The notes: generated by a model not told the origin, from the letters alone. Counted from the first letter of the stretch, positions 10,309 through 20,019 are shown. The stretch is DNA of 45,487 nucleotides from Didymodactylos carnosus (GCA_905250885.1 CAJNOQ010000601.1:1-45487), one strand, 5' to 3'. Program-made: numbers and translations.

Positions 10309-10521
10309 TTAATTGTCTATTGAATCATAATGCTCAAGTGTATTTTGAACATTAGAAGCTGAAGTCAACACATGTTTGCACAGTTTGAGCGTGAATACGT
10401 AATTCCGCAATATTTGAAATATTTTCTTTAAAGAAGAACTATCAGCTGGATTGACTGAATGGTAACAGTGACAGACTGCTGTTTTATATAACGAAGGCTC
10501 AGAGATACATACTTTCGGCAT
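10309..10521 (-). CDS. Uncertain small frame of 70 residues, copy 1
   Basis: A minus-strand frame beginning MPKVCISEPSLYKTAVCH and ending SIDN stops next to a region of repeated AATGACC/GGTTAAT words (about 10120-10320). Its codon use is not clearly different from chance and I recognise no domain. It could be a decayed exon or noise. It lies about 50 bases left of tRNA-Ala(AGC) on the opposite strand. The same frame is at 34486-34698. Confidence 0.2.
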   Translation of the reverse strand: MPKVCISEPSLYKTAVCHCYHSVNPADSSSLKKIFQILRNYVFTLKLCKHVLTSASNVQNTLEHYDSIDN

Positions 10522-10572
10522 TGCTACTATTCTTCTTTTCTTTCGTTAACAGACTGTTTATTGACTTCGCAT

Positions 10573-10645
10573 GGGGATGTAGCTCATATGGTAGAGCGCT
10601 CGCTTAGCATGCGAGAGGTACCGAGATCGATACTCGGCATCTCCA
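10573..10645 (+). tRNA. tRNA-Ala(AGC), copy 1
   Basis: The 73-nt cloverleaf has acceptor arm GGGGATG with CATCTCC and discriminator A, a D-arm AGCTC...GAGC, anticodon stem CTCGC/GCGAG and loop TTAGCAT with anticodon AGC (10606-10608). The T stem is CCGAG/CTCGG. The T loop reads ATCGATA: the almost invariant T54 is A and the preceding GG of the B box is AG, so internal promoter strength may be reduced. A TTTT run follows shortly downstream as the polymerase III terminator. AGC (read as IGC) decodes alanine GCU, GCC and GCA. Confidence 0.93.
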
Positions 10646-11069
10646 CTCTCCTTTTAATTTTTAAAGGGAGCACTAGTGTAAGAAAGGAAAACATAATATA
10701 CGATAGTCGTAACGGATTAGTAGAATCAGAATTTCAAGTAATAGAGGTTAATCAAATGAAATTATTGTTAATTGTAGTTTATAGAAGTGAAACTTCCTGG
10801 TCTTTCCAACCTTTTCCACCGTAAAATTTTATTTGACATCTTGCAAAAGTATTGACTGAATTACGAAGAAAACATTTTTTCAAAGAAAAGCTTCGAGTGT
10901 AAGAATAAAAGTTATATCATTCGGTAGCTGAACTCTTTGACCACATTCGGATAACAAATGACTTTCAGTAGGTATACTGCACAAGTGAGTGTGTGGGATG
11001 TCGGGGTTGAGAGTGAGCCACCGTACAGTATTTCCTGGAGCCATATCGGGAACAGATGCGCCTTTTTGA

Positions 11070-11357
11070 AACAATAGTTCTTATAGTTAAATGAAGAAAT
11101 ATTAATTGAAGTAATGATGCAATCATTACATTTTTATTCTTGTAATAACCAGCAAATAATCGTCTTCTTGATAATCGTTTTAATTTTGATAAGTTTCCAG
11201 TAATCACATATTCTGCTTGATGACAGTTAATATCTTCTAACACTAAAGATGTAAGACAATCAAATCCAGTAAAGAAAATATGCTTTAAATCAACTTGTCG
11301 TCCTAAAAATTTTAAGGTGACTACTTTATGTTTAATTAATGGCATATATTTATCCAA
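11070..11357 (-). pseudogene. F-box-family leucine-rich fragment, copy 1
   Basis: A minus-strand frame without a natural ATG reads DKYMPLIKHKVVTLKFLG, then FDCLTSLVLEDINCHQAE and NLSKLKRL. This is the style of the leucine-rich middle part of bdelloid F-box proteins (LxxLxL spacing). No F-box exon was found upstream, and downstream the frame loses its leucine pattern after KLKRL. It is most likely an exon remnant of a second F-box gene in opposite orientation to the one at 6015-9984. Family assignment comes from resemblance, not alignment. Confidence 0.5.
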
Positions 11358-12029
11358 AAATTATGAAATTTTATTGGTGAATATTTTGTAAAACTAAAAT
11401 GTGGTTTATTCTTAATTATTATATTATTTTCAATACGCGTATACATTTTTAATAGTTTGAAAATTCAGCATATTTCTAAGATTAAGATACACACTTCCAT
11501 ATTTGTTCTACAAAAATAGTTTCTAAAACGGATACAAGCGAAATATCAAGAATATTCTATATATCAGAGAAGTGCAATGTTCATTGTCTATACTACCGAA
11601 AGGATGCTCCCAGACGATTCATCCGAATTTGATTATAGCATAGATTTTTAGGAATTATTCTGATGCCCACGAGCCTCATTTTAGAGCTTGAAAAACCGAG
11701 TTTCGACGATTGAGAGTCCACGTTATACTTTTCATCTGGCACATCTAGATACATGTAACTCTTAGAGTACATCGAATTCTTTATGGAAAAAAATTTTGAG
11801 ATCTGAAGAATATTGTTTCACAGAGCTAAACAGAAACATCGTCTGATTTCGTGGAGAACTCGAAACTATTTTAGGGGTGATACTTAGAAACATTTAAATG
11901 AAAAGTATAACGTGGATCATCAAAAATCGGCTTTTAAGCTTGAAAGTGAGGTTCATGGTCATCAAAGCCACTCCTAAAAGTCTATGCTTTAATCAAATTA
12001 GGATGAATTATTTGACTTCTCACGAGGGA

Positions 12030-12596
12030 ACCTCTCGAACTGTTACCTCGCCTTTTCAGCCAAACTCAGTGGGCTATAGGTATCCAACCACGCTGATTTC
12101 GAATATGAACATGAGAGCTGCTCTAAGGTCTTCGAAGGTCCGGTGAAAACCAGTTTTTCAGAAACTCTGAAAAATAACCAACACTTTTCTTAACGAGCCA
12201 TGATGGTAGTGCGCACATTTCTGATTAAAATGAGACATCTCCCAACTCTACATGACTTTTCTTTGCTAAGTTATGGAATTTACAACAAAGTCCTAAAATA
12301 ATCTCTTCTTATTTCTGTAGCTTTGAGCTGACAATGAACATTTAGGGCTTTTCTTGTAAATTCTATAACTTTGCAAAGAAAGGTCAAGTAGAGGTGGGAG
12401 ATGTCTCTTTTTAATCAGAAATGTGCACGCTGCACTCATGGTTCACTAAAAGGGTTTTGGTTATTTTTCAGACTTTCTGAAAAGCTGATTTTCGAAAACC
12501 TAAGGGCGGCTCTCATGTTCATATTCGGAATTAGCGTGGTCGAATACCTATAACCCACTGGGTTTGGCTGAAAAGGCGAGGTAACGGTTCGAGGGA
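12030..12596. mobile_element. Foldback element with ~270-bp inverted arms, copy 1
   Basis: The left end CTCTCGAACTGTTACCTCGC is mirrored by GCGAGGTAACGGTTCGAG at the right end. The arms stay complementary inwards through CAAACTCAGTGGGCTATAGG versus CCTATAACCCACTGGGTTTG and on to the AGACATCTCCCAACTC versus GAGGTGGGAGATGTCTC pair, close to the centre at about 12310. The element therefore consists almost wholly of its inverted arms, diverged by several percent. A decayed relative is at 2963-3095. The open frame at 11898-12146 runs through the left arm and is probably not a gene. Confidence 0.8.
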
Positions 12597-12848
12597 GGAG
12601 GGGAGGGAGAACGAAGCTAGGGGTGGATGAATAATTTTGGCAGCCACTGTATACAGCATTGAAAAATATTTTTGTCAGGCTTTTATCCAGAATGACATCA
12701 GCGCGCTCAAAAAAGTTACTTCAATGTACTGACTGACTCAGTTAAATGAGACAAGCATAGAAGTCTAAAAACTACAGAACTGATCTGCAGTACCCTCATG
12801 GTGGCTTATATCTGTACCTATCGCATATAATCGAATTCTTTCTGAGCA

Positions 12849-13275
12849 CCAGAGATGCAACCGGTATCGGTACGAATTATAACGCCGACCGGTATACCGG
12901 CATTAGTATGAAGTATAATCGGTTGGCCGATACTGCTGGTATTTTGCGGTATGATAAAATTTTTTTCAAACAACATCGCGTTAAGTCAGCTCATCTGTAA
13001 CATATTTCTTCCACTAAAATTTCATTCCAATTACTAAAGCTTTCTCGGCTTATATAAACTTCTTAATTTAAAAGATTGAATTGTATTGCTGTTTTCGTTA
13101 AAAAAAAGTGTGTGAAAAATCAGCTGTACATAATCAAAGCGAAAAGATTAATCTATCACTTTGATAACATAAAATAAAGCTCACAATGAAGAAAACCAAG
13201 GAAAAAGTATTTTTGTTTAGGCAAATATGATCGAGACAAGCCGGTAGCGACCGGTCACCGGTATACCGGACGGTA
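12849..13275. mobile_element. hAT-type remnant starting CAGAGATGCAACCGG, copy 1
   Basis: The left end CAGAGATGCAACCGGTATCG is a hAT-like terminus. ACCGGT-rich text follows, and then the body 12944-13239, shared almost base for base with 4105-4398. The right side ends in ACCGGTATACCGGACGGTACC and then joins the tract 13277-13350 that also follows the other remnant. Compared with the remnant at 4092-4483, the stretch between body and flank is much shorter, consistent with an internal deletion. There is no intact transposase. Confidence 0.65.
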
Positions 13276-13362
13276 CCCTTGCTCAAATTTATCCATGTGT
13301 TTAATTCGAGTTTTATCGCTGAAGCAACGTTCACGAAATTGATTCATAAGATCTCATCTTGA

Positions 13363-13710
13363 TTATGGATTTTCCTCAAGTTTAATGATCAATTCTTTGA
13401 AAAGCTGGAACCATATAAAGCGATTCTTCTCCCCTTCCTCCTTGTGACCTATAACGCGCAGATGTTTTTGATTCGGATTACAAAAACTCCATGGCAAACG
13501 GGCACTATGTCGATGTAAACGAATTGATCGTTGGAGTCTTAATCGAAGTTCTCTTGATCGAGTAAATATGCCAATCACTTTGTCACATTTGTTTGTTTCA
13601 ATGTCTGCGAAAGTATTCACTTTGTTCGAGAAGAGAAAAATTTCACGAATATAAGGATTGGTATGTATCTGCTTGAGAAAAGTCAAAGAACACGAGTTCC
13701 GAATGATCAA
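13363..13710 (-). pseudogene. Fragment of ART-associated/TPR bdelloid family, copy 1
   Basis: A minus-strand frame of 115 residues contains KQIHTNPYIREIFLFSN, then DKVIGIFTRSRELRLRLQRS and FIWFQLFKELIIKLEENP. The FxWFQLxxxxxxKL pattern after a Rossmann-like segment is what I recall from bdelloid proteins that carry a C-terminal arginine ADP-ribosyltransferase or TPR repeats. The frame stops at a TAA exactly where the tract associated with the hAT remnant (13277-13350) joins, so the C-terminal domains are absent. The N-terminal part is also missing. It is a truncated gene fragment. Family assignment is from memory of the pattern. Confidence 0.5.
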
Positions 13711-14531
13711 AAGGAAAGTCTCTTCTTAGATAAATGTGTTCGACTGTTGTCGAAGAAACGTTAAAAAAGCATTTTTCTTTCGGAAGAATTTAGTAGTGTC
13801 CGAATATACGTTACACCAAGAGAGCTGTTGTTCGCGCTTAGCCAACCACAAGATATAGTCTTTTTGTCTGATCAAGTCTATCACGCATCTTCTATGGTGT
13901 GGTGAACATTACTTACAATTCGAAATAGCTAATCCATTTTCGGTTAATAATGGATTGGGTGCTGTGCACTGGTAAATAAATGAATACTGTTAGTTAAGTA
14001 ACAACGTTTGTCGTCTTTCTCTTCGCTCAGGAGTATGACTAATTTCACAATCCTTAATAAAATTGTTTGTCGTAATTTTATGTATGCGTCAGAGAGAAAA
14101 TTACAACTTAAAATTCCCCTAAACAACAATAAATACATCATTATTTCTGTTTCTTCTTAGTAATACTTAAAATAAACAATGGTACAATATTGTGCTCTAT
14201 ATTAGAAGAGCCATCGCAATTTAATTTTTTGGAATTTATTGGATTTATCTAAAGCAATTGAATTTAAGCTAGATTTCTCGTCCTTGGTCTCATCTTCGTC
14301 CTCACTCTCAACTAGGTCCCCACTTTTGATCTCGTTTTCATCTTTAGTGTCATCCTCATTCTTTTCAGTTTATTTAGATTCCTCTAAATAGTAAATTAAA
14401 ATTTGAATTTCTCCTATGATATATGTGTTATGTCTCAATAAAGAGGAAAATCTAGAAGGAATTGGAAATATATGTTGTAGTAATACGTTTGAAATCGATG
14501 ATCTGTCCTACAGGTAAATTTACTCATTTTA
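13711..14531. other. No recognised gene, copy 1
   Basis: AT-rich DNA between the family fragment and the hAT MITE. A minus-strand frame of 65 codons (13944-14141) has no recognisable feature. A CT-rich patch with repeated TCATCTTCGTCCTCACTC-type words lies at about 14290-14370 and might be a decayed acidic-repeat exon on the minus strand. Partner at 37888-38708. Confidence 0.3.
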
Positions 14532-14722
14532 TTCTTTACCAGTGGCGGATCCAGCCCGCGAGCGGTACAAGCAGCCGCCCGTACCTTTTAACCAACAAAC
14601 TGTTTTTTCCCAGCAGAATTCTCTTAAAATAATTTGTTTCTATGACGATGGCACGTATTTCGCACTTTTATCGTATACCGCCCGTACCAAAGAAAAATTC
14701 TGGATCTGCCACTGTTCTTTAC
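14532..14722. mobile_element. 175-bp hAT MITE with perfect 8-bp target duplication, copy 1
   Basis: The element (14540-14714) begins CAGTGGCGGATCCAG and ends CTGGATCTGCCACTG. Its inner arms also pair (GTACAAGC...GCCCGTACC against GCCCGTACC). The flanking words TTCTTTAC at 14532-14539 and TTCTTTAC at 14715-14722 are identical, which is the 8-bp target duplication expected of the hAT superfamily. It is non-autonomous and, with perfect flanks, comparatively young. The open frame at 14542-14730 lies almost wholly in the element and is not a gene. Confidence 0.93.
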
Positions 14723-15291
14723 TAACATAGATTTTATAGAAAATCAAATGCCATTCTGTGTAACGTTAATTTAATGTATTATCCAAAATGGATACATCGA
14801 AAGGTGCACAAAACATCATAATGTCTCGTTGTATAAAATATATGGACGGTGTTGAAAACATTCCCGAATTAATTTTATTTAAAAAGAACAAAACGTGCTA
14901 TAATTATAAATATATGTTCTCTTCTCATTTTTGGATGAAGCTCTTTACCAAAATATTTCCCTAATGTGCTTCGATTATTGTGTTATACATCGGCACGGAT
15001 TCTTTCAGATTTATTTGTTTAGAATCTCGGAAAAATTAATATAAAACTTTGTTAATCAACTTTTTTGTTTAAGTTTTATTGCTACTAGTTAATTAATCCG
15101 TTTTCATTGTTTTGATGCAGGTTCATAATAATGAATTCATAATTGAAAGAAAGTCCTTTCCTTCGATGGGATAGTGAGCCAAAAGTAGTTGATGTGTTTG
15201 AACACGTTCGTACTGTTGATAAAGTGTTAGTAAATGTAGCGCCTATATTAAACAAACTTTAGTTAAATGGAATTGTTTGTTTGAAACACCA
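14723..15291. other. No recognised gene, copy 1
   Basis: AT-rich spacer between the hAT MITE and the 0.95-kb TIR element. A short coding-like frame at about 14788-14900 (starting MDTSKGAQNIIMSRCIKYMD) is followed by stops. I could not connect it to any exon. Partner at 38900-39468. Confidence 0.3.
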
Positions 15292-16243
15292 TAACATACG
15301 GTGGAAAAGTCATGAAAATGATGTCAAAGTCTGTTAGACCGTATTGCCGACTTCTAAACCAATCAAACTTGTTTTTGTTGGAAAGAGCAAAGTCTGAACT
15401 ACAAATTTTGTATCAGACATATTTTTCCAGAACAAATCTGAGAAGGAGGAAAAGTCAAAAACCAAGCACCTCTGAAAAAGTTCTTGCAACGTGTTTGCAA
15501 CTTGAAAAGTTTGTATTTCTCAATTATTTCGAGCTCCATGTATCAAACTTGAACAAAAACTACACCAGAATGTAGCAGATCAAAAACTATCGATATCAAC
15601 ATTGGTAAAAGTTTTAGATCCGTTCTTGACTCTTTAATCAAAAACGTTTTAAACATGAATTTTTTAGTAAAATCGAGTCTTTTGCAAAACTAGCACTTTG
15701 CAAGAAAATCAGCCATCATCTTCAGAAATTATGCATGAACTGAATTCTTTTTGCGTTATTTGTTAGACATATGTCCGATCGTAGAAATTTTGCAAAAAAA
15801 CTAATTCAAAGAAGATTTTTTATCGTGGCAAAACGGCCAGGTAGTAAGAACGACCAACTTATTTAGTCTCTTTCAGAAAAAGCGGTATTTTGGTACAAAA
15901 ATCAAGAGTAAATTTAACTTCCAATCTACCATTGGAAAGAGCACCCTTTATGCTACAAAAATCATCATTTAACGTGTTTTCTCATTTCTCTTCTGATAAA
16001 AAGAACTAATAAAAAAATAGAAAATGGTGTTGCTCCATAGCGAAGTTGCAAGGACTTTTTCAGAGGTGTTTGGTTTTTGACTTTTCCTCCTTCGCAGATT
16101 TGTTCTGGAAAACTATGTCTGGCACAAAACTTGTAGTTCAGACTTTGCTCTTTCCAATAATAACAAGTTTGATTGGTTTAGAAGTCGGCAATACGGTCTA
16201 ACAGACTTTGACATCATTTCCATGACCTTTGCACCGTATGTTA
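15292..16243. mobile_element. 0.95-kb TIR element spanning the right duplication breakpoint, copy A
   Basis: The left arm (15292-15498) and the right arm (about 16040-16243) are inverted repeats of about 200 bp with end sequence TAACATACGGTG. They share GGTCTAACAGACTTTGACATC and CAGAGGTG(T/C)TTGG words in inverse orientation. If the terminal TA is a target duplication, the true end would be ACATACGG, as in Tc1/mariner-like elements, but this is uncertain. The ~540-bp interior has no intact frame. Its left 442 bp belong to the identical duplicated block; from 15734 on it differs from the related element at 39469-40429. Confidence 0.85.
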
Positions 16244-16440
16244 ATTGAAATGCTTAGAGCACCCCTTATTCTCAGATATGCGGAACGTAGCCGTATATTA
16301 TACTGTACGTAGACGTTATTTCAATTTCGCAATGAATAAGCTAAAATGTCAAAAAACAAAACAATTCTGATTTTTTCAATGAAAATCTCAACAAATACAA
16401 CACTACCACATTTGAGACCAAACGATAGATAGTTGAGGGG

Positions 16441-16782
16441 TGTCAGAATATCAGTACGCAGTGTATTCTAAAAAAGAGACCGTTTTTTTCAAGCTTGCTG
16501 GGCTTGGTGCATTCTCACCGAGAATACACCAAGCCCAGCAAGGGTATTCCAGTGAGAATATACCAGAATACGTAAATATATAAATTTCCATAAAATGTGC
16601 TGCGCTTGGTGTATTCTGACTGTCAATACGCACTGTTGCATAGTGGCTCACTCTCATGCTGCATCCCCCCCTCCCCCCGACCGCGACACTATATTATGTA
16701 TTGTCAATGAGAATACACCAAGCCCAGCAAGCCCAAGAAATAGTGTCTTTTTGAGAATACACTGCGTACTGATATTCTGACA
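16441..16782. mobile_element. 342-bp TIR element with internal CACCAAGCCCAGC hairpins
   Basis: The ends TGTCAGAATATCAGTACGCA and its complement TGCGTACTGATATTCTGACA frame the element, with the arms continuing as GTGTATTCT/AGAATACAC. Inside, the word GAATACACCAAGCCCAGCAAG or its complement occurs about four times, including a near-perfect 49-bp hairpin at 16494-16542. No coding capacity. It is a MITE of unassigned superfamily found only in the spacer between the duplicated blocks. Confidence 0.8.
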
Positions 16783-16935
16783 TCTCTGAGATAATTTATT
16801 AAGAAAAATAAATATTTCTCAGTTAGAAAATGTTAATGAAAAAGTAGGCATACAAAAAAGATAAACTAAATAGATAGTTTGAAAAATAATGGTAAGTAGC
16901 ATTATTAAAATGAACAAAATCAGGCATTGATTAAT

Positions 16936-17718
16936 TTAATTAATAATAGCATTTATTGTTGCTTGATCCAACGGTTTTGTTTGATTATTGTCTTCAATTG
17001 ACATCCAACCAAAAATGGGATAATCATCTTCAATATAATAACTTTCATTAATAAATACATATGGAATTTGTCGAGAATAATTTCCTGACCAATAATAAGG
17101 ATCATAATTTTCTTCAGCAACTTGAATAAAACCAGGTAAAACATCAACGATAACAGAAACATGCCCAGATAGCATATCCACACCTGAACGTTTATAAATA
17201 AGTAATGATTCATTTTTAGGCGGATCTGGAGAACCATTCGGATATTTTTTTAAAGGAAAATATTTTTTATCAATAACTCGTTGAACATTGTCCAATTGAG
17301 TCCACATATCAGCAGCCTGATCAATACTATCAAAAACACAACCTTTACGTTTAAAAACCCATCGACGTGCATATTCAACACATTGCCATTTCATTCCCAT
17401 AAAAACTCCATATAAATAATTATATTGAAACGATATAAAAATATCATTTCCATTTGAATAAGCTTCGACATTTGTTGATGCATATCCTATTATTGCATTG
17501 AATGGAGCTTTTGTTTTATTACCCGATATTGTTGTATTATCTTTCAAATATACAATGATCATTTTATATTTCTTTCAACTGATTTATTTTAGAAAAAAAA
17601 TTTCACTAAGAAAATAGTTTGCAATTTTACCTGATTTTAATTGTAAGTTTGAGAGATTATCACATTTTGCATTTATAAAAATATTCATAAAGAAGACGAA
17701 AACCAACGCGAATTTCAT
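16936..17718 (-). CDS. Secreted CHAP-domain amidase (glutathionylspermidine amidase-like)
   Basis: Exon 1 (17718-17631) encodes MKFALVFVFFMNIFINAKC, a signal peptide. A 90-nt intron (17630-17541, GT...AG) joins in frame to exon 2 (17540-16936), giving 230 residues. The CHAP amidase motif MKWQCVEYARRW supplies the nucleophile (Cys about 83), GHVSVIVDV the His (about 156) and VAEEN the Glu (about 172). The spacing matches Cys59/His131/Glu147 of E. coli glutathionylspermidine synthetase/amidase. That family hydrolyses the glutathione-spermidine amide. The C-terminal ATP-grasp synthetase domain is absent, so only hydrolysis is expected, here outside the cell or in a vesicle; the substrate could also be a peptidoglycan-type amide. 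Bdelloids are reported to hold horizontally acquired genes of this pathway. An ATG at 17562 would give a shorter intron-free form without the signal peptide. Confidence 0.88.
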
Positions 17719-17774
17719 CTTTAAAAAAAAGGCAGTATAATTAATGATCAAACAAAGTTACAAACAATGAAATA

Positions 17775-17784
17775 CCCTTTTAAA
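17775..17784 (-). promoter_or_regulatory. TATA-like box of the CHAP gene
   Basis: On the minus strand TTTAAAAGGG lies 57-66 bases upstream of the proposed ATG at 17718, leaving room for a leader of about 30 nt. This is similar to the spacing in front of the dynein-light-chain-like gene. It supports the upstream ATG over the one at 17562. Confidence 0.4.
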
Positions 17785-18118
17785 TAAAAGAAAACTACAT
17801 TCGACGTACCTTTCCAGGTGAAAAAAAACAGCACGGAAAAGAAAATTCACGTAGGGGAATGATGTGAAAATATTTTTACACAGGTCATAGCATGCGAAAC
17901 CAATGTCAACATATGAGTATACATTCTTAAAAATTTTTTATTATGCCCATAGATGTAACAAAAGTGCATACATGATGACTGAAAAAGAAATGAAGATATT
18001 TAGGCCAGAAGCTACGTCATTAATGGAAAGCGTTTCACAATTTGTCACCAACCTAATTATGACGAGTATTAGCTTAGGCTAATTAGTATATAAGAGACTA
18101 CATAAAACTAGTTTCCAA

Positions 18119-18293
18119 TAAATAAATGATCACTCTTTCACATAGTCACTTTTGCGTACTGTCACCTTTTCAGACGACGTTGTAGCCGAACGTTCTTTTT
18201 TCCGTATATATAGTACATACTTTCGGCTATAACATCGTCTGAAACGGTGACACAACGCAAAGCTGACTATGTGAATAAGTGATCATTTATTTG
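18119..18293. mobile_element. ~175-bp MITE with long inverted arms
   Basis: AATAAATGATCACT at the left end is matched by AGTGATCATTTATT at the right. The arms continue through CACATAGTCA, CTGTCACC and CAGACGACGTTGTAGCC against their complements, almost to the centre (about 18205). The arms differ by a few bases. No coding capacity. Confidence 0.8.
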
Positions 18294-18339
18294 CAACATT
18301 ATTTTATTTGTAACATCCCTACTATGAAGTGAATCACAT

Positions 18340-19087
18340 GACGATTCATTATTCTGTTATATGTTCTACTATAGCTTTTATCGTATAATAAGCATTGTAC
18401 CATACTTTCAGTATGAAGTAAATCACGTGACAATTAATTATCTCACAGCAGAAACGATAGAGTTGTGTAAAAACTATACGCATTTTGTGACACTAATTAT
18501 GCGATTACTAAAGCAAACATCTCACAACTAACTTCCGCTGTGTCATCTACGACCCCTGCACTTTCGAATCATGTTTTCCCAAAATCTGTACTATTAGGGG
18601 CAACCGAGAACGAGTGTCTAACTAGATCACGAAAACACAGTGTGGAAAAAAAGAAAGATGAATATTACTAGGCAACGCTCGAAGTTAAACAGAATAAGTC
18701 CCCTTATCGGTTTACTCAGTCGACTTAAATAAACAGATGAAATTAGAAGAATCAGAAACTTATAACAGTATGCCTACTTTTCAAGAATAATTCCTCTATT
18801 CATACATCAGCTGCTTCATTATCGTGTCATATGTTCTACTATAGTATAACTTTCATCATATCCAGTACTGTAGCACATATTCACTATGAAGTGAATCTCG
18901 TGAGAATTAATTATCTTACAGCAGAAACGATAGAGTTGTGTAAAAAATATACGCATTTTGTGACACTAATTATACAATAACTCAAGCAAACATCCGAAAA
19001 ATAACTACAGATGTATCATCTATGACCCCTGCGCTATCGAAGCATCTTTTTTGAAAACCTGTGCGATCAGAAATAACTGAGAACGAG
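18340..19087. repeat. Two diverged direct repeats, period ~473 bp
   Basis: Positions 18340-18614 and 18813-19087 align in the same orientation. They share ATGTTCTACTATAG, CAGCAGAAACGATAGAGTTG, CGCATTTTGTGACACTAATTAT and GACCCCTGC in the same order, with several percent divergence. A shorter third relative with TTCGGCTGT(T/G)TCATCTA lies near 19170-19230. The frames are closed. This is tandem-repeat DNA of unknown origin. Confidence 0.7.
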
Positions 19088-19239
19088 TAATAATTATCGC
19101 ATAGAGAAGTTATTGAAAATATGGTCAACTTTTGAGACTCATTATTTAATAATTAAATGATGTATCGAAAAAATAACTTCGGCTGTTTCATCTATCACTC
19201 CCGAATGATCTTTTTCCCAAATCTTTACGATAACGCTTC

Positions 19240-20019
19240 ATACGCTCAGCTCCCGAGAGCACCATTCTATTATTTGAAATAAGCAAACCCGATAAGCATG
19301 GCAGAGAGAACGTATTGCGCAACTGAAACTATGTTTATTGTCGTAAAAATTGCCTTGTCCGATGATAGATTTAAAAAAAGCACTTAAAACGAATATACAA
19401 GGTCAAACAGAGGTGAGCTTCAAAGGAAAAAAGAAGAAAGCGAGAAAGAAAACAGCAAATATTTCAAGTTTTATATTCATAAGTAATTCTGTGACGCAGT
19501 TTTTGCCAGATAACTTCATCTATTTCGGCTCAAAAAACAAAAATGGAACGTCCATTAGATAGCATTCGACGAGATCTATCTAACTATACAACTTTCATTC
19601 CGGAATATTGCTATTTAACACTAGGCAAAGGAAAAATCAGCTAATTGCGTCACGGAATTACTCGAAAAATACGGACAGTTTCGAGCCTTATTTTTTTGTA
19701 GAAGGCATGATCCTAAACTTTTAAAACGATATTTTCAGAAAGAGCAGCTCCTCAGCTATACAAATATGTATAAATGAAATGGAAACAAACAATTTCTTTG
19801 CTTCCGTTTTTCTTTCTCGTGAATCGTAGTTAACTTTGTACAGTTACCATACATTACTTACATGGACAAATTCTGGCCTCCATACTTGTTTTAAGAACTT
19901 CGCACCATCTGTTTTATATACTTTCGGATGCGCTCTTTCCGATAGGCAGACTGGTTTCATTTAGTTTTTACTTCGAACTTTCCCTCGAGGAGATGACGGT
20001 TAGCTGACCAGGCCGATTT
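19240..20019. other. No recognised gene
   Basis: No convincing exon, RNA gene or inverted repeat. A 70-codon plus-strand frame at 19350-19562 is lysine-rich by virtue of A-tracts and is probably chance. Confidence 0.3.

Larger units (their letters stand above)
402..15733. repeat. 15.3-kb direct segmental duplication, copy 1
   Basis: Every open frame in this interval reappears 24177 bases downstream with the same length and sequence. The offset is constant from end to end, so there is no net indel. I compared the borders by eye. The left identity starts at 402 (partner 24579), where the bases just outside differ (g versus a). The right identity ends at 15733 (partner 39910), where c at 15734 faces t at 39911 and further mismatches follow. 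I did not align every base. The right border lies inside a TIR element and the left border has no evident transposon end. It could be a very recent duplication, gene-converted copies, or an assembly artefact. Confidence 0.95.

Noticed and set aside
11898..12146. 82-codon frame similar to the minus-strand frame at 2892-3158
   Set aside because: The similarity is the terminal repeat of a foldback element; the frame is not maintained as a coding unit.
14542..14730. Open frame of 62 codons
   Set aside because: It lies almost entirely inside the hAT MITE with an 8-bp target duplication, so it is not a gene.
15312..15575. 87-codon frame, with a similar antisense frame at 40159-40377
   Set aside because: Both lie in the inverted arms of the 0.95-kb TIR element. 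The shared peptide reflects the repeat, not a conserved protein.
16494..16731. Repeated CACCAAGCCCAGCAAG words, considered as a CRISPR-like array
   Set aside because: Only about four copies, in both orientations, irregularly spaced, and contained within a TIR element in a eukaryotic context.
16953..17237. 94-codon minus-strand frame within the CHAP gene
   Set aside because: It is an alternative frame of the CHAP exon, which has clear catalytic motifs in its own frame.
18340..19087. Direct repeats considered as long terminal repeats of a retroelement
   Set aside because: They are only ~200 bp apart, lack TG...CA ends, a primer-binding site and any coding sequence between them.
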